Origin: B16-G9 sp964400655
GTDB lineage: Bacteria; Bacteroidota; Bacteroidia; Bacteroidales; F082
Reading direction: 5' to 3'
Length of the DNA stretch: 11,779 bases
Assembly (NCBI GenBank): GCA_964400655.1
Contig: CAYNVN010000039.1
Span: forward strand, 1-11,779
Shown in pieces: positions 6,284 through 11,779 of this stretch. Under the pieces are notes generated by a model. That model was not told where the DNA came from and made no database searches. It was given only the letters and a program-made list of their open reading frames with translations. Numbering within the stretch: position 1 is the first letter of the stretch; every line of letters begins with the position of its first letter. The position numbers and the translations under genes are program-made.

Positions 6284-6976
6284 TTAGCTTACCACCAGTT
6301 TAAACCCTACCCCGTGAACATTTATCAGTTCCACTTTCGGGTCTTCTTTTAAATATTTACGCAATTTGGTTATGTAAACATCCATTGAACGGGCATTGAA
6401 ATAACTGTCGTCGAACCATATTTTGTTTAAGGCAACCGAGCGGTCGAGCACATCGTTCATGTTTTCGCAAAGCATTCGTAACAGCTCGGCCTCTTTTGAG
6501 GTTAGTTTTTGCTCTTTTTTATTGATAATAAGCAACTGCCTGTTGTAATCGAATGTGTATTTACCGAACTTATAGATGTTGTTGGCCGATTTTTTATCGC
6601 CCGACCGGGTTCTTCTTAAAATGGCTTTAATACGCATTAACAACTCTTCCATACTGAAAGGTTTGGTAAGGTAGTCGTCAGCGCCCACTTCAAACCCCTG
6701 TATTTTATCCTCCTGCATGTTTTTGGCCGTAAGGAAAAGGATGGGTACTTTTTTGTCCAGTTTTCTTACCTCTTTGGCAAGGGTAAAGCCGTCCATTAAA
6801 GGCATCATCACGTCAAAAATGCAAAAATCAAAGTCTTCGTGTTTAAATTTGTTAAGTGCCTCTTTTCCGTCGGCGGTAAGTATGGTTGGAAATCCTTTTG
6901 CATCCAAATACGATTTTAAAATGGTTCCCAGGTTTTTGTCGTCTTCCGCTAATAATACTTTAACTTGATTTTCCAT
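6284..6976 (-). CDS. OmpR-family response regulator (RprY-like)
   Basis: This cytoplasmic DNA-binding regulator has 230 residues, the usual OmpR/PhoB length. The receiver domain (about 5-118) has the acidic triad E11-D12-D13, phospho-acceptor D55 in CIFDVMMPLMDGF, T83 in LFLTAKN and K105 in DYLTKPFS. The C-terminal winged helix (about 134-229) includes LTSKEAELLRML and the recognition region RSMDVYITKLRKYL, closing with NVHGVGFKLVV. No key residue is missing. It starts 14 bases after the kinase stop and is clearly the kinase's partner. Gene order (kinase first) and kinase type resemble RprX-RprY of Bacteroides, but the exact orthology is inferred. OmpR-type regulators bind tandem direct repeats, so the 10-bp-phased boxes at 8474-8519 are a natural candidate target. 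Confidence 0.95.
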   Translation of the reverse strand: MENQVKVLLAEDDKNLGTILKSYLDAKGFPTILTADGKEALNKFKHEDFDFCIFDVMMPLMDGFTLAKEVRKLDKKVPILFLTAKNMQEDKIQGFEVGADDYLTKPFSMEELLMRIKAILRRTRSGDKKSANNIYKFGKYTFDYNRQLLIINKKEQKLTSKEAELLRMLCENMNDVLDRSVALNKIWFDDSYFNARSMDVYITKLRKYLKEDPKVELINVHGVGFKLVVS

Positions 6977-6990
6977 GGTTTTATCTGTTT

Positions 6991-8421
6991 TTAAACTTTT
7001 TCGATGGGTAAACTAACGGTAAAAGTAGAACCTTTTCCCGGTTCGGAGCTAACGGTTACGGTTCCACCGTGTATTTCGGTGATAACTTTAACATAATTTA
7101 AGCCTAATCCGAAACCTTTAAAGTTATGCACATTGCCCGTTGATACCCTGTACAACTTTTCAAATATCTTTTTTTGGTTTGATTTGCTAATGCCGATACC
7201 GTTGTCGGTAACCCGTATTAAAATATGGTTGCCTTTGTTAATGGTGTTGATAATAATATGCGGTGTTTGAACCGAATATTTTATTGCATTATCCAAAAGG
7301 TTTAAAATAACGTGTGTTAAATGGTTTTGGTCGCCCATTACCATTGTTTCCGGTGCGTTTTTTTGTAACTGGATGGTTCCGTTTTTTGCCTGTACTTCAA
7401 GTTGTTTCCGGCTAACGGCATCTTCAATCACCTTATGTATATCTATCAACTCTTTTTTAACTTTCATTTTTCCCTTGGCCAGTACGGCTTGTTGAAGGAT
7501 TTGTTCGGCCATGGTTCCCAGTCGTTTGTTCTCTTCGCTGATTACACTGATGTAGTTGTTGTACATCTCTTCCGATTTTTGAATGTCGCGATCGCGCAAT
7601 GCTTCGCAGGCCAGTGCAATGGTTGAGATGGGTGTTTTAAATTCGTGGGTCATGTTGTTGATCAGGTCGTTTTTCATTTCCGACAATTTCTTTTGTTTAA
7701 AGATTGTTTGTATGGTCATGTAAAAAGCGACGATGATGATTAAAAACAGGATGATGGAAACCGACAGGAGTTTCCAGATTTGACGGATAACCACCCGCTG
7801 CTCGTGGGGAAAATAGATTAACAGTTTTTCGGGTGCGTAAAAGGTACCCGGCGAAACGGCAAGGTTATAGGCAAAACTTTCGGTAAGCAGCTCCTGTGGG
7901 TATTTTCCGGTTTTTTGTAACAACATTCTGTTGGTAAAAGGGTCGTAAATGCCAAATTCAAATTCTGTTTTTATTCCCTTTTTTTTAAGGTTGACCTCTA
8001 TCAGCGAATCGATAATCTGCGGGTCGTAAACAAACTGATTTTCATCTCTGCCCGACTGGTAATCGAATATGATGTTTTGAAGTTTGTTTTGGGTTCGTTT
8101 TACCCTGCGCATAAGCCGGTTAAAGTCGCGTTCGGAGCTAACGCGTTGTAAATCGTAAAACAGCACCTGGTTTAATGAATCGTAGGTTTCAAACACTTTT
8201 CGGTTGTCGGAATAGAGCTGCTGCTGATTGAGCAGGTCGTGATGTATTTTAAGGTGGTCAACATATTTAACCACATGTTGCATGGCTTCGTTAACATCAC
8301 GTATAAAATTGGAATACTTTACTTTGGCGGCATCTCTTATCCAAAAAACCTGAATAACCATCAGTCCGATGGTTGCAAAAGTTACCAAACCTATTAATAT
8401 ACCGGTGTGCCAGTTTTTCAT
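6991..8421 (-). CDS. Membrane sensor histidine kinase (RprX-like)
   Basis: The 476-residue protein has a first membrane helix at about 8-28, a periplasmic sensor region of about 185 residues that I cannot assign to a known fold, and a second helix at about 216-238. No HAMP domain is evident; the HisKA helix starts almost directly after the membrane at about 246. The phospho-acceptor is H259 in NNMTHEFKTPIS. The ATPase domain shows the N box HVILNLLDNAIKYS (370-383), G1 DNGIG (406-410), F box KIFEKLYRV (418-426), G2 GFGLGL (436-441) and GKGSTF (462-467). All catalytic motifs are present. It precedes its response regulator by 14 bases. The upstream -7 box nearly touches the ATG, implying an almost leaderless mRNA. 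Confidence 0.96.
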   Translation of the reverse strand: MKNWHTGILIGLVTFATIGLMVIQVFWIRDAAKVKYSNFIRDVNEAMQHVVKYVDHLKIHHDLLNQQQLYSDNRKVFETYDSLNQVLFYDLQRVSSERDFNRLMRRVKRTQNKLQNIIFDYQSGRDENQFVYDPQIIDSLIEVNLKKKGIKTEFEFGIYDPFTNRMLLQKTGKYPQELLTESFAYNLAVSPGTFYAPEKLLIYFPHEQRVVIRQIWKLLSVSIILFLIIIVAFYMTIQTIFKQKKLSEMKNDLINNMTHEFKTPISTIALACEALRDRDIQKSEEMYNNYISVISEENKRLGTMAEQILQQAVLAKGKMKVKKELIDIHKVIEDAVSRKQLEVQAKNGTIQLQKNAPETMVMGDQNHLTHVILNLLDNAIKYSVQTPHIIINTINKGNHILIRVTDNGIGISKSNQKKIFEKLYRVSTGNVHNFKGFGLGLNYVKVITEIHGGTVTVSSEPGKGSTFTVSLPIEKV

Positions 8422-8425
8422 TGAG

Positions 8426-8433
8426 CAAATGTA
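8426..8433 (-). promoter_or_regulatory. -7 promoter box of the two-component operon
   Basis: The minus strand reads TACATTTG, an exact TAnnTTTG match. Only four bases separate it from the kinase ATG at 8419-8421, so transcription would begin at or within a few bases of the start codon. No TTG element is seen about 20 bases upstream (that region reads TTCCGTTAA), which suggests an activator is needed. Confidence 0.6.
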
Positions 8434-8473
8434 CTAATTCATTACTATTAACGGAAGCCTGAAACCCAGAGGC

Positions 8474-8519
8474 ATAACATTTATTAACACTTGTTAAAAC
8501 CGTTTAACATTTTATAAAA
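8474..8519. promoter_or_regulatory. Five TTAACA-like boxes in exact 10-bp phase
   Basis: Boxes start at 8474 (ATAACA), 8484 (TTAACA), 8494 (TTAAAA), 8504 (TTAACA) and 8514 (ATAAAA). The consensus WTAAMA recurs every 10 bases; the frames before (8464) and after (8524) do not match. Two overlapping dyads also result: TTAACA-CT-TGTTAA (8484-8497) and GTTAAA-ACCG-TTTAAC (8493-8508). The array lies 41-93 bases upstream of the kinase -7 box and ends 11 bases before the plus-strand -7 box at 8531, taking the place of a -33 element. Helical phasing is typical of OmpR-family binding sites; binding by the neighbouring regulator is inferred. Confidence 0.55.
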
Positions 8520-8530
8520 CGGGGTTGGCG

Positions 8531-8538
8531 TACTTTTG
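8531..8538 (+). promoter_or_regulatory. -7 promoter box of a putative small RNA
   Basis: TACTTTTG matches TAnnTTTG exactly on the plus strand, predicting a start near 8543-8545. There is no TTG element 19-21 bases upstream; instead the last phased box ends at 8519, as expected for an activator-dependent promoter. Confidence 0.55.
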
Positions 8539-8542
8539 TCGC

Positions 8543-8645
8543 AACAAAAAAGCAGAGGGGTAGATAATATTCATACTGCGTTTTGTTAAAAGGGTTTTCA
8601 TAATTGTTGGTTTTTAAGGCGGCTTTCGGGCCGCCTTAATTTTTT
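8543..8645 (+). ncRNA. Putative small RNA between kinase and methyltransferase genes
   Basis: A plus-strand -7 box and a plus-strand terminator enclose about 100 bases with no ATG and no gene on that strand for more than 2 kb upstream. The 5' part can fold into an interrupted stem: AACAAAA (8543-8549) with TTTTGTT (8581-8587) and GCAG (8552-8555) with CTGC (8576-8579), leaving the loop AGGGGTAGATAATATTCATA. A largely unpaired U/A-rich segment (8588-8613), which could offer a base-pairing region, leads into the terminator hairpin. The last ten bases are antisense to the 3' end of the methyltransferase gene. It matches no RNA family I recognise. Existence is inferred from the signal arrangement; the alternative is a stray terminator with an accidental box. 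Confidence 0.5.
8614..8645 (+). terminator. Plus-strand intrinsic terminator
   Basis: A perfect 10-bp stem TTAAGGCGGC/GCCGCCTTAA with loop TTTCGG is followed by six T on the plus strand (8640-8645). On the minus strand the hairpin is followed by A residues, so it is not an efficient terminator for the methyltransferase gene, whose stop codon sits inside its right arm. Confidence 0.85.
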
Positions 8646-9277
8646 CGTATTAAATAGAGGCCGTCCCTTACCGAAAGCATTACTTTTTCAACCCTGTTGT
8701 CGTTGTTTATCATCTCGTTAAAATCTTGTATGCCTTTGGTTTCTTTATCGGTTTTAACAAGTTTGTCCAAAACCTTTCCGCCCCATAACACATTGTCGGC
8801 AATGATGAACCCGCCCTTTTTGATTTTCGGGAAAACAGCCCTGTAATAGCTGATGTATTGCTCCTTGTCGGCATCGATAAAAACCAGATCAAATGTATTG
8901 TTCAGTTTGGGGATAATATCGACGGCATCTCCCGTTATCATTGATATTTTATCAGTTAAACCGGCTTCCGAAAAAAAGCCTTTGGCCATGGACTCGATTT
9001 CTTCGTTGTTGTCGATGGTTATCAGTTTGCTGTTTTCGGGCATGGCCAGCGCCATAGCCACCGCCGAATAGCCTGTAAAGGTGCCTATTTCGAGAATGGT
9101 TTGGGGCTGTACCATTTTAACAATCATTTGTAACAGTTTTCCCTGTACTTTGCCAGAAACCATGTTGGGATAAAAGGTACGCAGGTTGGTTTGTCGCCAA
9201 ATTTTGTGCAGAATCTCTTCTTCTTCGCCCGAATGGCGGTGGATATATTTTTCAACCGATTTGTTTACCAGTTCCAT
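8636..9277 (-). CDS. Class I SAM-dependent O-methyltransferase (COMT-like, family 3)
   Basis: The enzyme transfers a methyl group from S-adenosylmethionine to a hydroxyl, in this family usually of a catechol-like substrate with divalent metal. Its 213 residues fit the bacterial members. Visible are SGKVQGKLLQ at 41-50, SAM motif I LEIGTFTGYSA at 62-72, the acidic ITIDNN at 86-91, MITGDA at 113-118, the metal/catalytic FIDADKEQY at 133-141, ADNVLWGGKV at 160-169 and the closing SVRDGLYLIRK. Metal ligands D135, D161 and N162 are present. The substrate cannot be told. It begins two bases after the stop of the M16 peptidase gene and is co-transcribed with it. Its stop codon overlaps the convergent plus-strand terminator at 8614-8645. 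Confidence 0.94.
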   Translation of the reverse strand: MELVNKSVEKYIHRHSGEEEEILHKIWRQTNLRTFYPNMVSGKVQGKLLQMIVKMVQPQTILEIGTFTGYSAVAMALAMPENSKLITIDNNEEIESMAKGFFSEAGLTDKISMITGDAVDIIPKLNNTFDLVFIDADKEQYISYYRAVFPKIKKGGFIIADNVLWGGKVLDKLVKTDKETKGIQDFNEMINNDNRVEKVMLSVRDGLYLIRKN

Positions 9278-9279
9278 GA

Positions 9280-10506
9280 TTATCGACTTTCGTAAATTAA
9301 TGTGCTGATATTGGCGGGGTTAAAAACATCGTTGGCAACTTCCAGTAATTGTGATGCCGTAATGCTATTGATGATTTCGATGTTTTGCTGAAATGTGTTT
9401 ACCCTGTTTTTATAGAGATGCGAACGTGCTATGCCAAGCATTTCGTTAACCGGCACTTCGTAACCGATGGCCATTTGACCGATGAATTGTTTTTTAGCCC
9501 TGTCGAGCTGCAAAGTACCGGTTTTCTTTTTTCGTAGCAGGTTAAGCTCTTTGGTAATCAGGCTGATGCCTTTTTCAATATGTTTGTTATCGGTTCCGAG
9601 ATAAACCGAAAAAACACCCGTGTCGGAGTATGGCTGATAATACGACTCGATTTGGTAAGCAAAGCCGTATTTTTCGCGGATGCCCATGTTAAGGCGCGAG
9701 TTCATGGCGGGACCTCCCAGCAGGTTGTTCAACAGCATCATGGCCGTTTTCCGGTTATCGGTTCTCGAATAAGCAGTGGTGCCAATCATTAAATGCGACA
9801 GATAGGACTCTTTTTTTATCCTTTTTTTATGAGGGCGATAATTATTGAACGGGGTTCTGTTAATGGTATTTTCCGCCGGTTTTTTATCTCCGAAATATTT
9901 TTCGGTTAGCGCAATCAGCTTGTCAAATTCAATTTCTCCCACCGAAGCAAGCACCATGTTCCGGGTAGTGTATCGTGTTTTTAAAAAGCGGATGATATCC
10001 TGACGGTTGAACCGTTTTATTTTTTCGATGCTACCCAAAATGTTTCTGCCCAGCGGATGACCGTTAAACAAAAGTTCTTCGAAATCGTCATAAATCAGTT
10101 CGGCGGGAGTATCGTTATATGAGTTTATTTCATCAATAATCACTTCCTTTTCTTTTTCAACTTCTTTTTCGGGAAATACCGAGTTAAAGGCCACATCCGA
10201 AAAAAGTTCCAGTGTCCGTTCGTAATAGGATGACAGGAAAGAGGCGTAAATTACCGTTTCTTCTTTGGTGGTGTAAGCGTTTAGTTCGCCTCCGACATTT
10301 TCGATACGGCTTAAAATGTGCCATGTTTTACGTTTACGCGTTCCTTTAAAAATCAGATGCTCAATCATGTGAGCCAGTCCGTTTTCGGTTTCCGATTCGT
10401 CCCGCGAACCGGTTTCAACCATTAATCCGCAGTGCGATACGATACCGCTTTTATGCTTGTGGATTATTTTTAAACCGTTGGGGAGTATGTGATACTGATA
10501 TTCCAA
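9280..10506 (-). CDS. M16-family zinc metallopeptidase with TTG start
   Basis: This is a pitrilysin/processing-peptidase-like protein of 408 residues, the single-unit M16B size. The inverted zinc motif HMIEH is at 46-50 and the third ligand E126 (in VIIDEI) lies exactly 76 residues after the second His, as the family requires. NVGGELNAYTTKEETVIYA at 70-88 and the C-terminal half with GGPAMNSRLNMGIREKYGFAY are also typical, so both domains are present and the enzyme should be active. No signal peptide is seen. The open frame continues to a TTG at 10551, but a -7 box lies inside that extension. I therefore choose the TTG at 10506 (protein starting EYQYHILPNGL), which fits where family members begin; no ATG is available. 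It is first in an operon with the methyltransferase. Confidence 0.9.
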   Translation of the reverse strand: MEYQYHILPNGLKIIHKHKSGIVSHCGLMVETGSRDESETENGLAHMIEHLIFKGTRKRKTWHILSRIENVGGELNAYTTKEETVIYASFLSSYYERTLELFSDVAFNSVFPEKEVEKEKEVIIDEINSYNDTPAELIYDDFEELLFNGHPLGRNILGSIEKIKRFNRQDIIRFLKTRYTTRNMVLASVGEIEFDKLIALTEKYFGDKKPAENTINRTPFNNYRPHKKRIKKESYLSHLMIGTTAYSRTDNRKTAMMLLNNLLGGPAMNSRLNMGIREKYGFAYQIESYYQPYSDTGVFSVYLGTDNKHIEKGISLITKELNLLRKKKTGTLQLDRAKKQFIGQMAIGYEVPVNEMLGIARSHLYKNRVNTFQQNIEIINSITASQLLEVANDVFNPANISTLIYESR

Positions 10507-10530
10507 AAGATTCTTGTTTTTACAGACCGG

Positions 10531-10538
10531 CAAAATTA
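10531..10538 (-). promoter_or_regulatory. -7 promoter box of the M16/methyltransferase operon
   Basis: The minus strand reads TAATTTTG, an exact TAnnTTTG match ending 24 bases before the TTG codon at 10506; the leader would be about 18 bases. No TTG -33 element is visible at the right distance. This box decides the start-codon choice for the peptidase. Confidence 0.6.
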
Positions 10539-10579
10539 CGAAGATTAACAACCTGATTCTGTATTACGGGTTTTTTTAC

Positions 10580-10587
10580 TAATTTTA
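10580..10587 (+). promoter_or_regulatory. Weak -7-like box before the channel gene
   Basis: TAATTTTA differs from TAnnTTTG only in the last base and lies 19 bases before the ATG at 10607. No -33 element is seen. The divergent intergenic space is only 100 bases, so both promoters share it. Confidence 0.35.
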
Positions 10588-10606
10588 CAATTAATTGAAA
10601 AAGGCT

Positions 10607-11257
10607 ATGATATCGTTATTTATAAAAAGACAGTTTGGTATTTTGGAAAGGAACATCACTTTGTTGGTGCTAAACTTTCTTTATGTGTTTCTTTGGGGGC
10701 TGACAAGCGGGAAACTTGAAAGGACAGGATTTGCCATTATTTTTTCGTTAATAGTTATTGTTGCTACCAGTGCGGTAAAAGAACATTTTTCGAAGCTTTA
10801 TTATTATTCGGCGGCAGCAGTTGTTTTATTTTGGATTTCTTTCTTTTTGGAATTAGAGTTTGTCATGTTGTTGTCGCATTTTTTCTCTGTGTTGTTTTTT
10901 ATTGTGGTGGTGGTACTGGCATTAATCAGGCTTGCCAGGGCAAAAAAAATAACACCGTTGGAATTTCTGGAAGCGGTGAACATCTATTTCTTTCTGGGAA
11001 TTATCGGTTCCATTTTATTTACATCGGTCTATTTAACAAATGGCGAAGCATTTAACACACCCGTACCGTTACATGCCCCCTCCAGTTTAATCTATTTCAG
11101 TTTTGTTACACTAACCTCGTTGGGATATGGTGATATATCGCCGGTTTCTCCCGTAGCACGAAGCATCTCCATATTTTTAAGTTTTTCAGGACAGATTTAT
11201 ATTGCCATGATTATTTCGATGCTTGTGGGGAAGTATTTGAATGAAAAAAGTTCATAG
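10607..11257 (+). CDS. Six-TM potassium-channel-like protein
   Basis: The 216-residue membrane protein contains a pore of the Ion_trans_2 type: SLIYFSFVTLTSLGYGDISPVSP at about 160-182, with filter S-L-G-Y-G-D at 171-176 (canonical T-V-G-Y-G-D), pointing to K+ selectivity. Hydrophobic segments at about 17-33, 40-56, 65-82, 86-108 and 120-142 precede the pore and one at 187-208 follows it. The fourth segment lacks the regular Arg/Lys spacing of a voltage sensor, and no RCK or cyclic-nucleotide domain follows, so gating is unknown. The C-terminus is only about eight residues. An in-frame TTG at 10595 would add MKKA; ATG 10607 was preferred. It is monocistronic and divergent from the peptidase operon; no terminator is obvious before the repeats begin. 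Confidence 0.9.
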   Translation: MISLFIKRQFGILERNITLLVLNFLYVFLWGLTSGKLERTGFAIIFSLIVIVATSAVKEHFSKLYYYSAAAVVLFWISFFLELEFVMLLSHFFSVLFFIVVVVLALIRLARAKKITPLEFLEAVNIYFFLGIIGSILFTSVYLTNGEAFNTPVPLHAPSSLIYFSFVTLTSLGYGDISPVSPVARSISIFLSFSGQIYIAMIISMLVGKYLNEKSS

Positions 11258-11276
11258 GGTGAAGATTGAAGTGCCT

Positions 11277-11312
11277 GGCGTTTGGGCGTTTGGCGTTTAG
11301 CATTTAGCGTTT
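11277..11312. repeat. Degenerate GGCGTTT tandem array
   Basis: Five units: GGCGTTT, GGGCGTTT, GGCGTTT, AGCATTT, AGCGTTT. The right end runs into CGGGCAGG, a fragment resembling half of the palindrome at 11443. Confidence 0.8.
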
Positions 11313-11364
11313 CGGGCAGGCAAATCAAAAATCAAAAATTTGAAATCATAAATTAAAAGTGCCT

Positions 11365-11413
11365 GGAGTGCGCTAAAGTTTGGAGTGCCTAGAGTTTGGA
11401 GTACTTAGAGTAA
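11365..11413. repeat. 16-17-bp tandem repeat, three units
   Basis: GGAGTGCGCTAAAGTTT (11365-11381), GGAGTGCCTAGAGTTT (11382-11397) and GGAGTACTTAGAGTAA (11398-11413) are diverged copies of one unit. Confidence 0.8.
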
Positions 11414-11442
11414 ATTCCAAATCGCAAGCACCAAATTTCAAA

Positions 11443-11463
11443 CCTGCCCGTCCGGCAGGCGGG
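11443..11463. repeat. 21-nt GC-rich palindrome flanked by 10-bp direct repeats
   Basis: CCTGCC and GGCAGG form a stem around CGTCC, with a trailing CGGG. The 21-mer matches the one at 11571-11591 at 19 of 21 positions (GT versus TG). AAATTTCAAA stands directly on both sides (11433-11442 and 11464-11473), which looks like a target-site duplication or insertion within a pre-existing tandem tract. Confidence 0.75.
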
Positions 11464-11520
11464 AAATTTCAAATACTAAAAACAAAAAATCCAAAACTAC
11501 GTCGTTCCTTTATTAGTCCT

Positions 11521-11684
11521 TCATTCCGACGACGAAGGAGGAGGCCTGCCCGAATGCATAAGCAGGCGGGCCTGCCCTGCCGGCAGGCGGGAATCCCCTA
11601 CTATGAACGATAACAGAACTCCCTTTTGCCTAAGGGAAAGGCTGCTACTCAGGAGATCCCTCAGTCGTGCCTCCTTCGGGATGA
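11521..11684. mobile_element. MITE-like inverted-repeat element, about 164 bp
   Basis: The left end (TCATTCCGACGACGAAGGAGG, from 11521) and the reverse complement of the right end (TCATCCCGAAGGAGG, ending 11684) share an imperfect terminal inverted repeat. Inner parts also pair locally (CCCTT/AAGGG at about 11612-11636; CCCCTACT against AGGAGATC). No transposase is encoded, so it would be non-autonomous. A palindrome cluster (11545-11591) interrupts the left arm. Boundaries are approximate and family membership is inferred. Confidence 0.5.
11545..11591. repeat. Nested cluster of CCTGCC...GGCAGG palindromes
   Basis: Two units in tandem: CCTGCCCG-AATGCATAAG-CAGGCGGG (11545-11570) and the 21-mer at 11571-11591, nearly identical to 11443-11463. 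They sit between GAAGGAGGAGG and AATCCCCTACT of the surrounding element, as if inserted into it. Confidence 0.7.
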
Positions 11685-11737
11685 CGTAGGGGCTTGCGGG
11701 AGGGGTAACAACAAGCAACCCGGCACCCGGCAACCAA

Positions 11738-11779
11738 TTCTCAACTTCTTAACTTCTCAACTTCTCAACTTCTCAACTT
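11738..11779. repeat. 8-bp tandem array TTCTCAAC at the window edge
   Basis: Five units (the second is TTCTTAAC) plus two bases, running into the right edge, so the true length is unknown. Simple arrays like this can vary in copy number. Confidence 0.9.

Larger units (their letters stand above)
11258..11779. other. Gene-free repeat mosaic
   Basis: No credible gene lies in these 522 bases. The stretch is a patchwork: a GGCGTTT array (11277-11312), AT-rich filler built on AAATC/AAATTTC words, a 16-17-bp GGAGTGCCTAGAGTTT array (11365-11413), a GC-rich palindrome (11443-11463), an inverted-repeat element with a nested palindrome cluster (11521-11684), and a TTCTCAAC array reaching the right edge. 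Short open frames here only translate repeats. Such mosaics look like decaying intergenic repeat sinks; whether they extend beyond the window cannot be seen. Confidence 0.8.

Noticed and set aside
8614..8645. Hairpin as terminator of the O-methyltransferase gene
   Set aside because: On the minus strand the stem is followed by A residues, not T; only the plus strand has the T run.
10607..11257. Voltage-gated potassium channel
   Set aside because: The fourth hydrophobic segment lacks periodic positive residues, so only a generic K+-channel-like call is supported.
11380..11733. Two open frames (plus 11380-11613, minus 11521-11733)
   Set aside because: They consist of translated palindromes and MITE-like repeat, have no promoter or family match, and their residues follow the repeat units.
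11738..11779. Possible CRISPR or direct-repeat array at the right edge
   Set aside because: The 8-bp units are contiguous with no spacers; it is a simple tandem repeat.

Overview
The window looks like a piece of a Bacteroidota chromosome, most likely Bacteroidales/Marinilabiliales-like (the order is inference). The evidence is moderate-to-low GC, almost no Shine-Dalgarno sequences, and several copies of the Bacteroidota-type -7 promoter box TAnnTTTG. The gene complement also fits: a hybrid-free RprXY-like two-component system, an M16 peptidase, FG-GAP/VCBS proteins and palindromic intergenic repeats typical of the phylum.

Layout. 1-782 (-): most of trxB (thioredoxin reductase), cut by the left edge. 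1036-1413 (+): a small predicted lipoprotein. 1424-1705 (+): a tRNA unit with a near-consensus promoter, a tRNA-Pro copy broken by two 18-nt palindromes, an intact tRNA-Pro(GGG) and a strong terminator. 1726-3263 (-): a two-gene operon of a degenerate, shortened GH3-family protein followed by a LysE-type exporter. 3378-4568 (-): pgk with its own terminator and -7 box. 4687-6204 (+): a secreted protein with seven FG-GAP (Ca-binding propeller) repeats. 6284-8421 (-): a histidine kinase and OmpR-type response regulator, the kinase gene apparently near-leaderless. 8474-8645: a gene-free interval holding five 10-bp-phased TTAACA-like boxes, a plus-strand -7 box and a plus-strand terminator, which together look like a regulated small RNA gene. 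8636-10506 (-): an M16 zinc peptidase and a class I O-methyltransferase, two bases apart. 10607-11257 (+): a six-TM potassium-channel-like protein, divergent from the peptidase. 11258-11779: no gene, only a mosaic of tandem repeats, GC-rich palindromes and a MITE-like inverted-repeat element.

How the parts relate. Most genes are housekeeping (redox, glycolysis, tRNA) or envelope functions and form short independent units closed by hairpin terminators. The strongest candidates for something undescribed are (i) the phased-box array plus putative sRNA upstream of the two-component system, (ii) the pseudo-tRNA-Pro carrying palindromes exactly in its D loop and T arm while still sitting between the promoter and the functional tRNA, and (iii) the GH3 remnant that keeps an open frame after losing its adenylation motifs. 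All functional statements are from sequence reading only; no database search was run.
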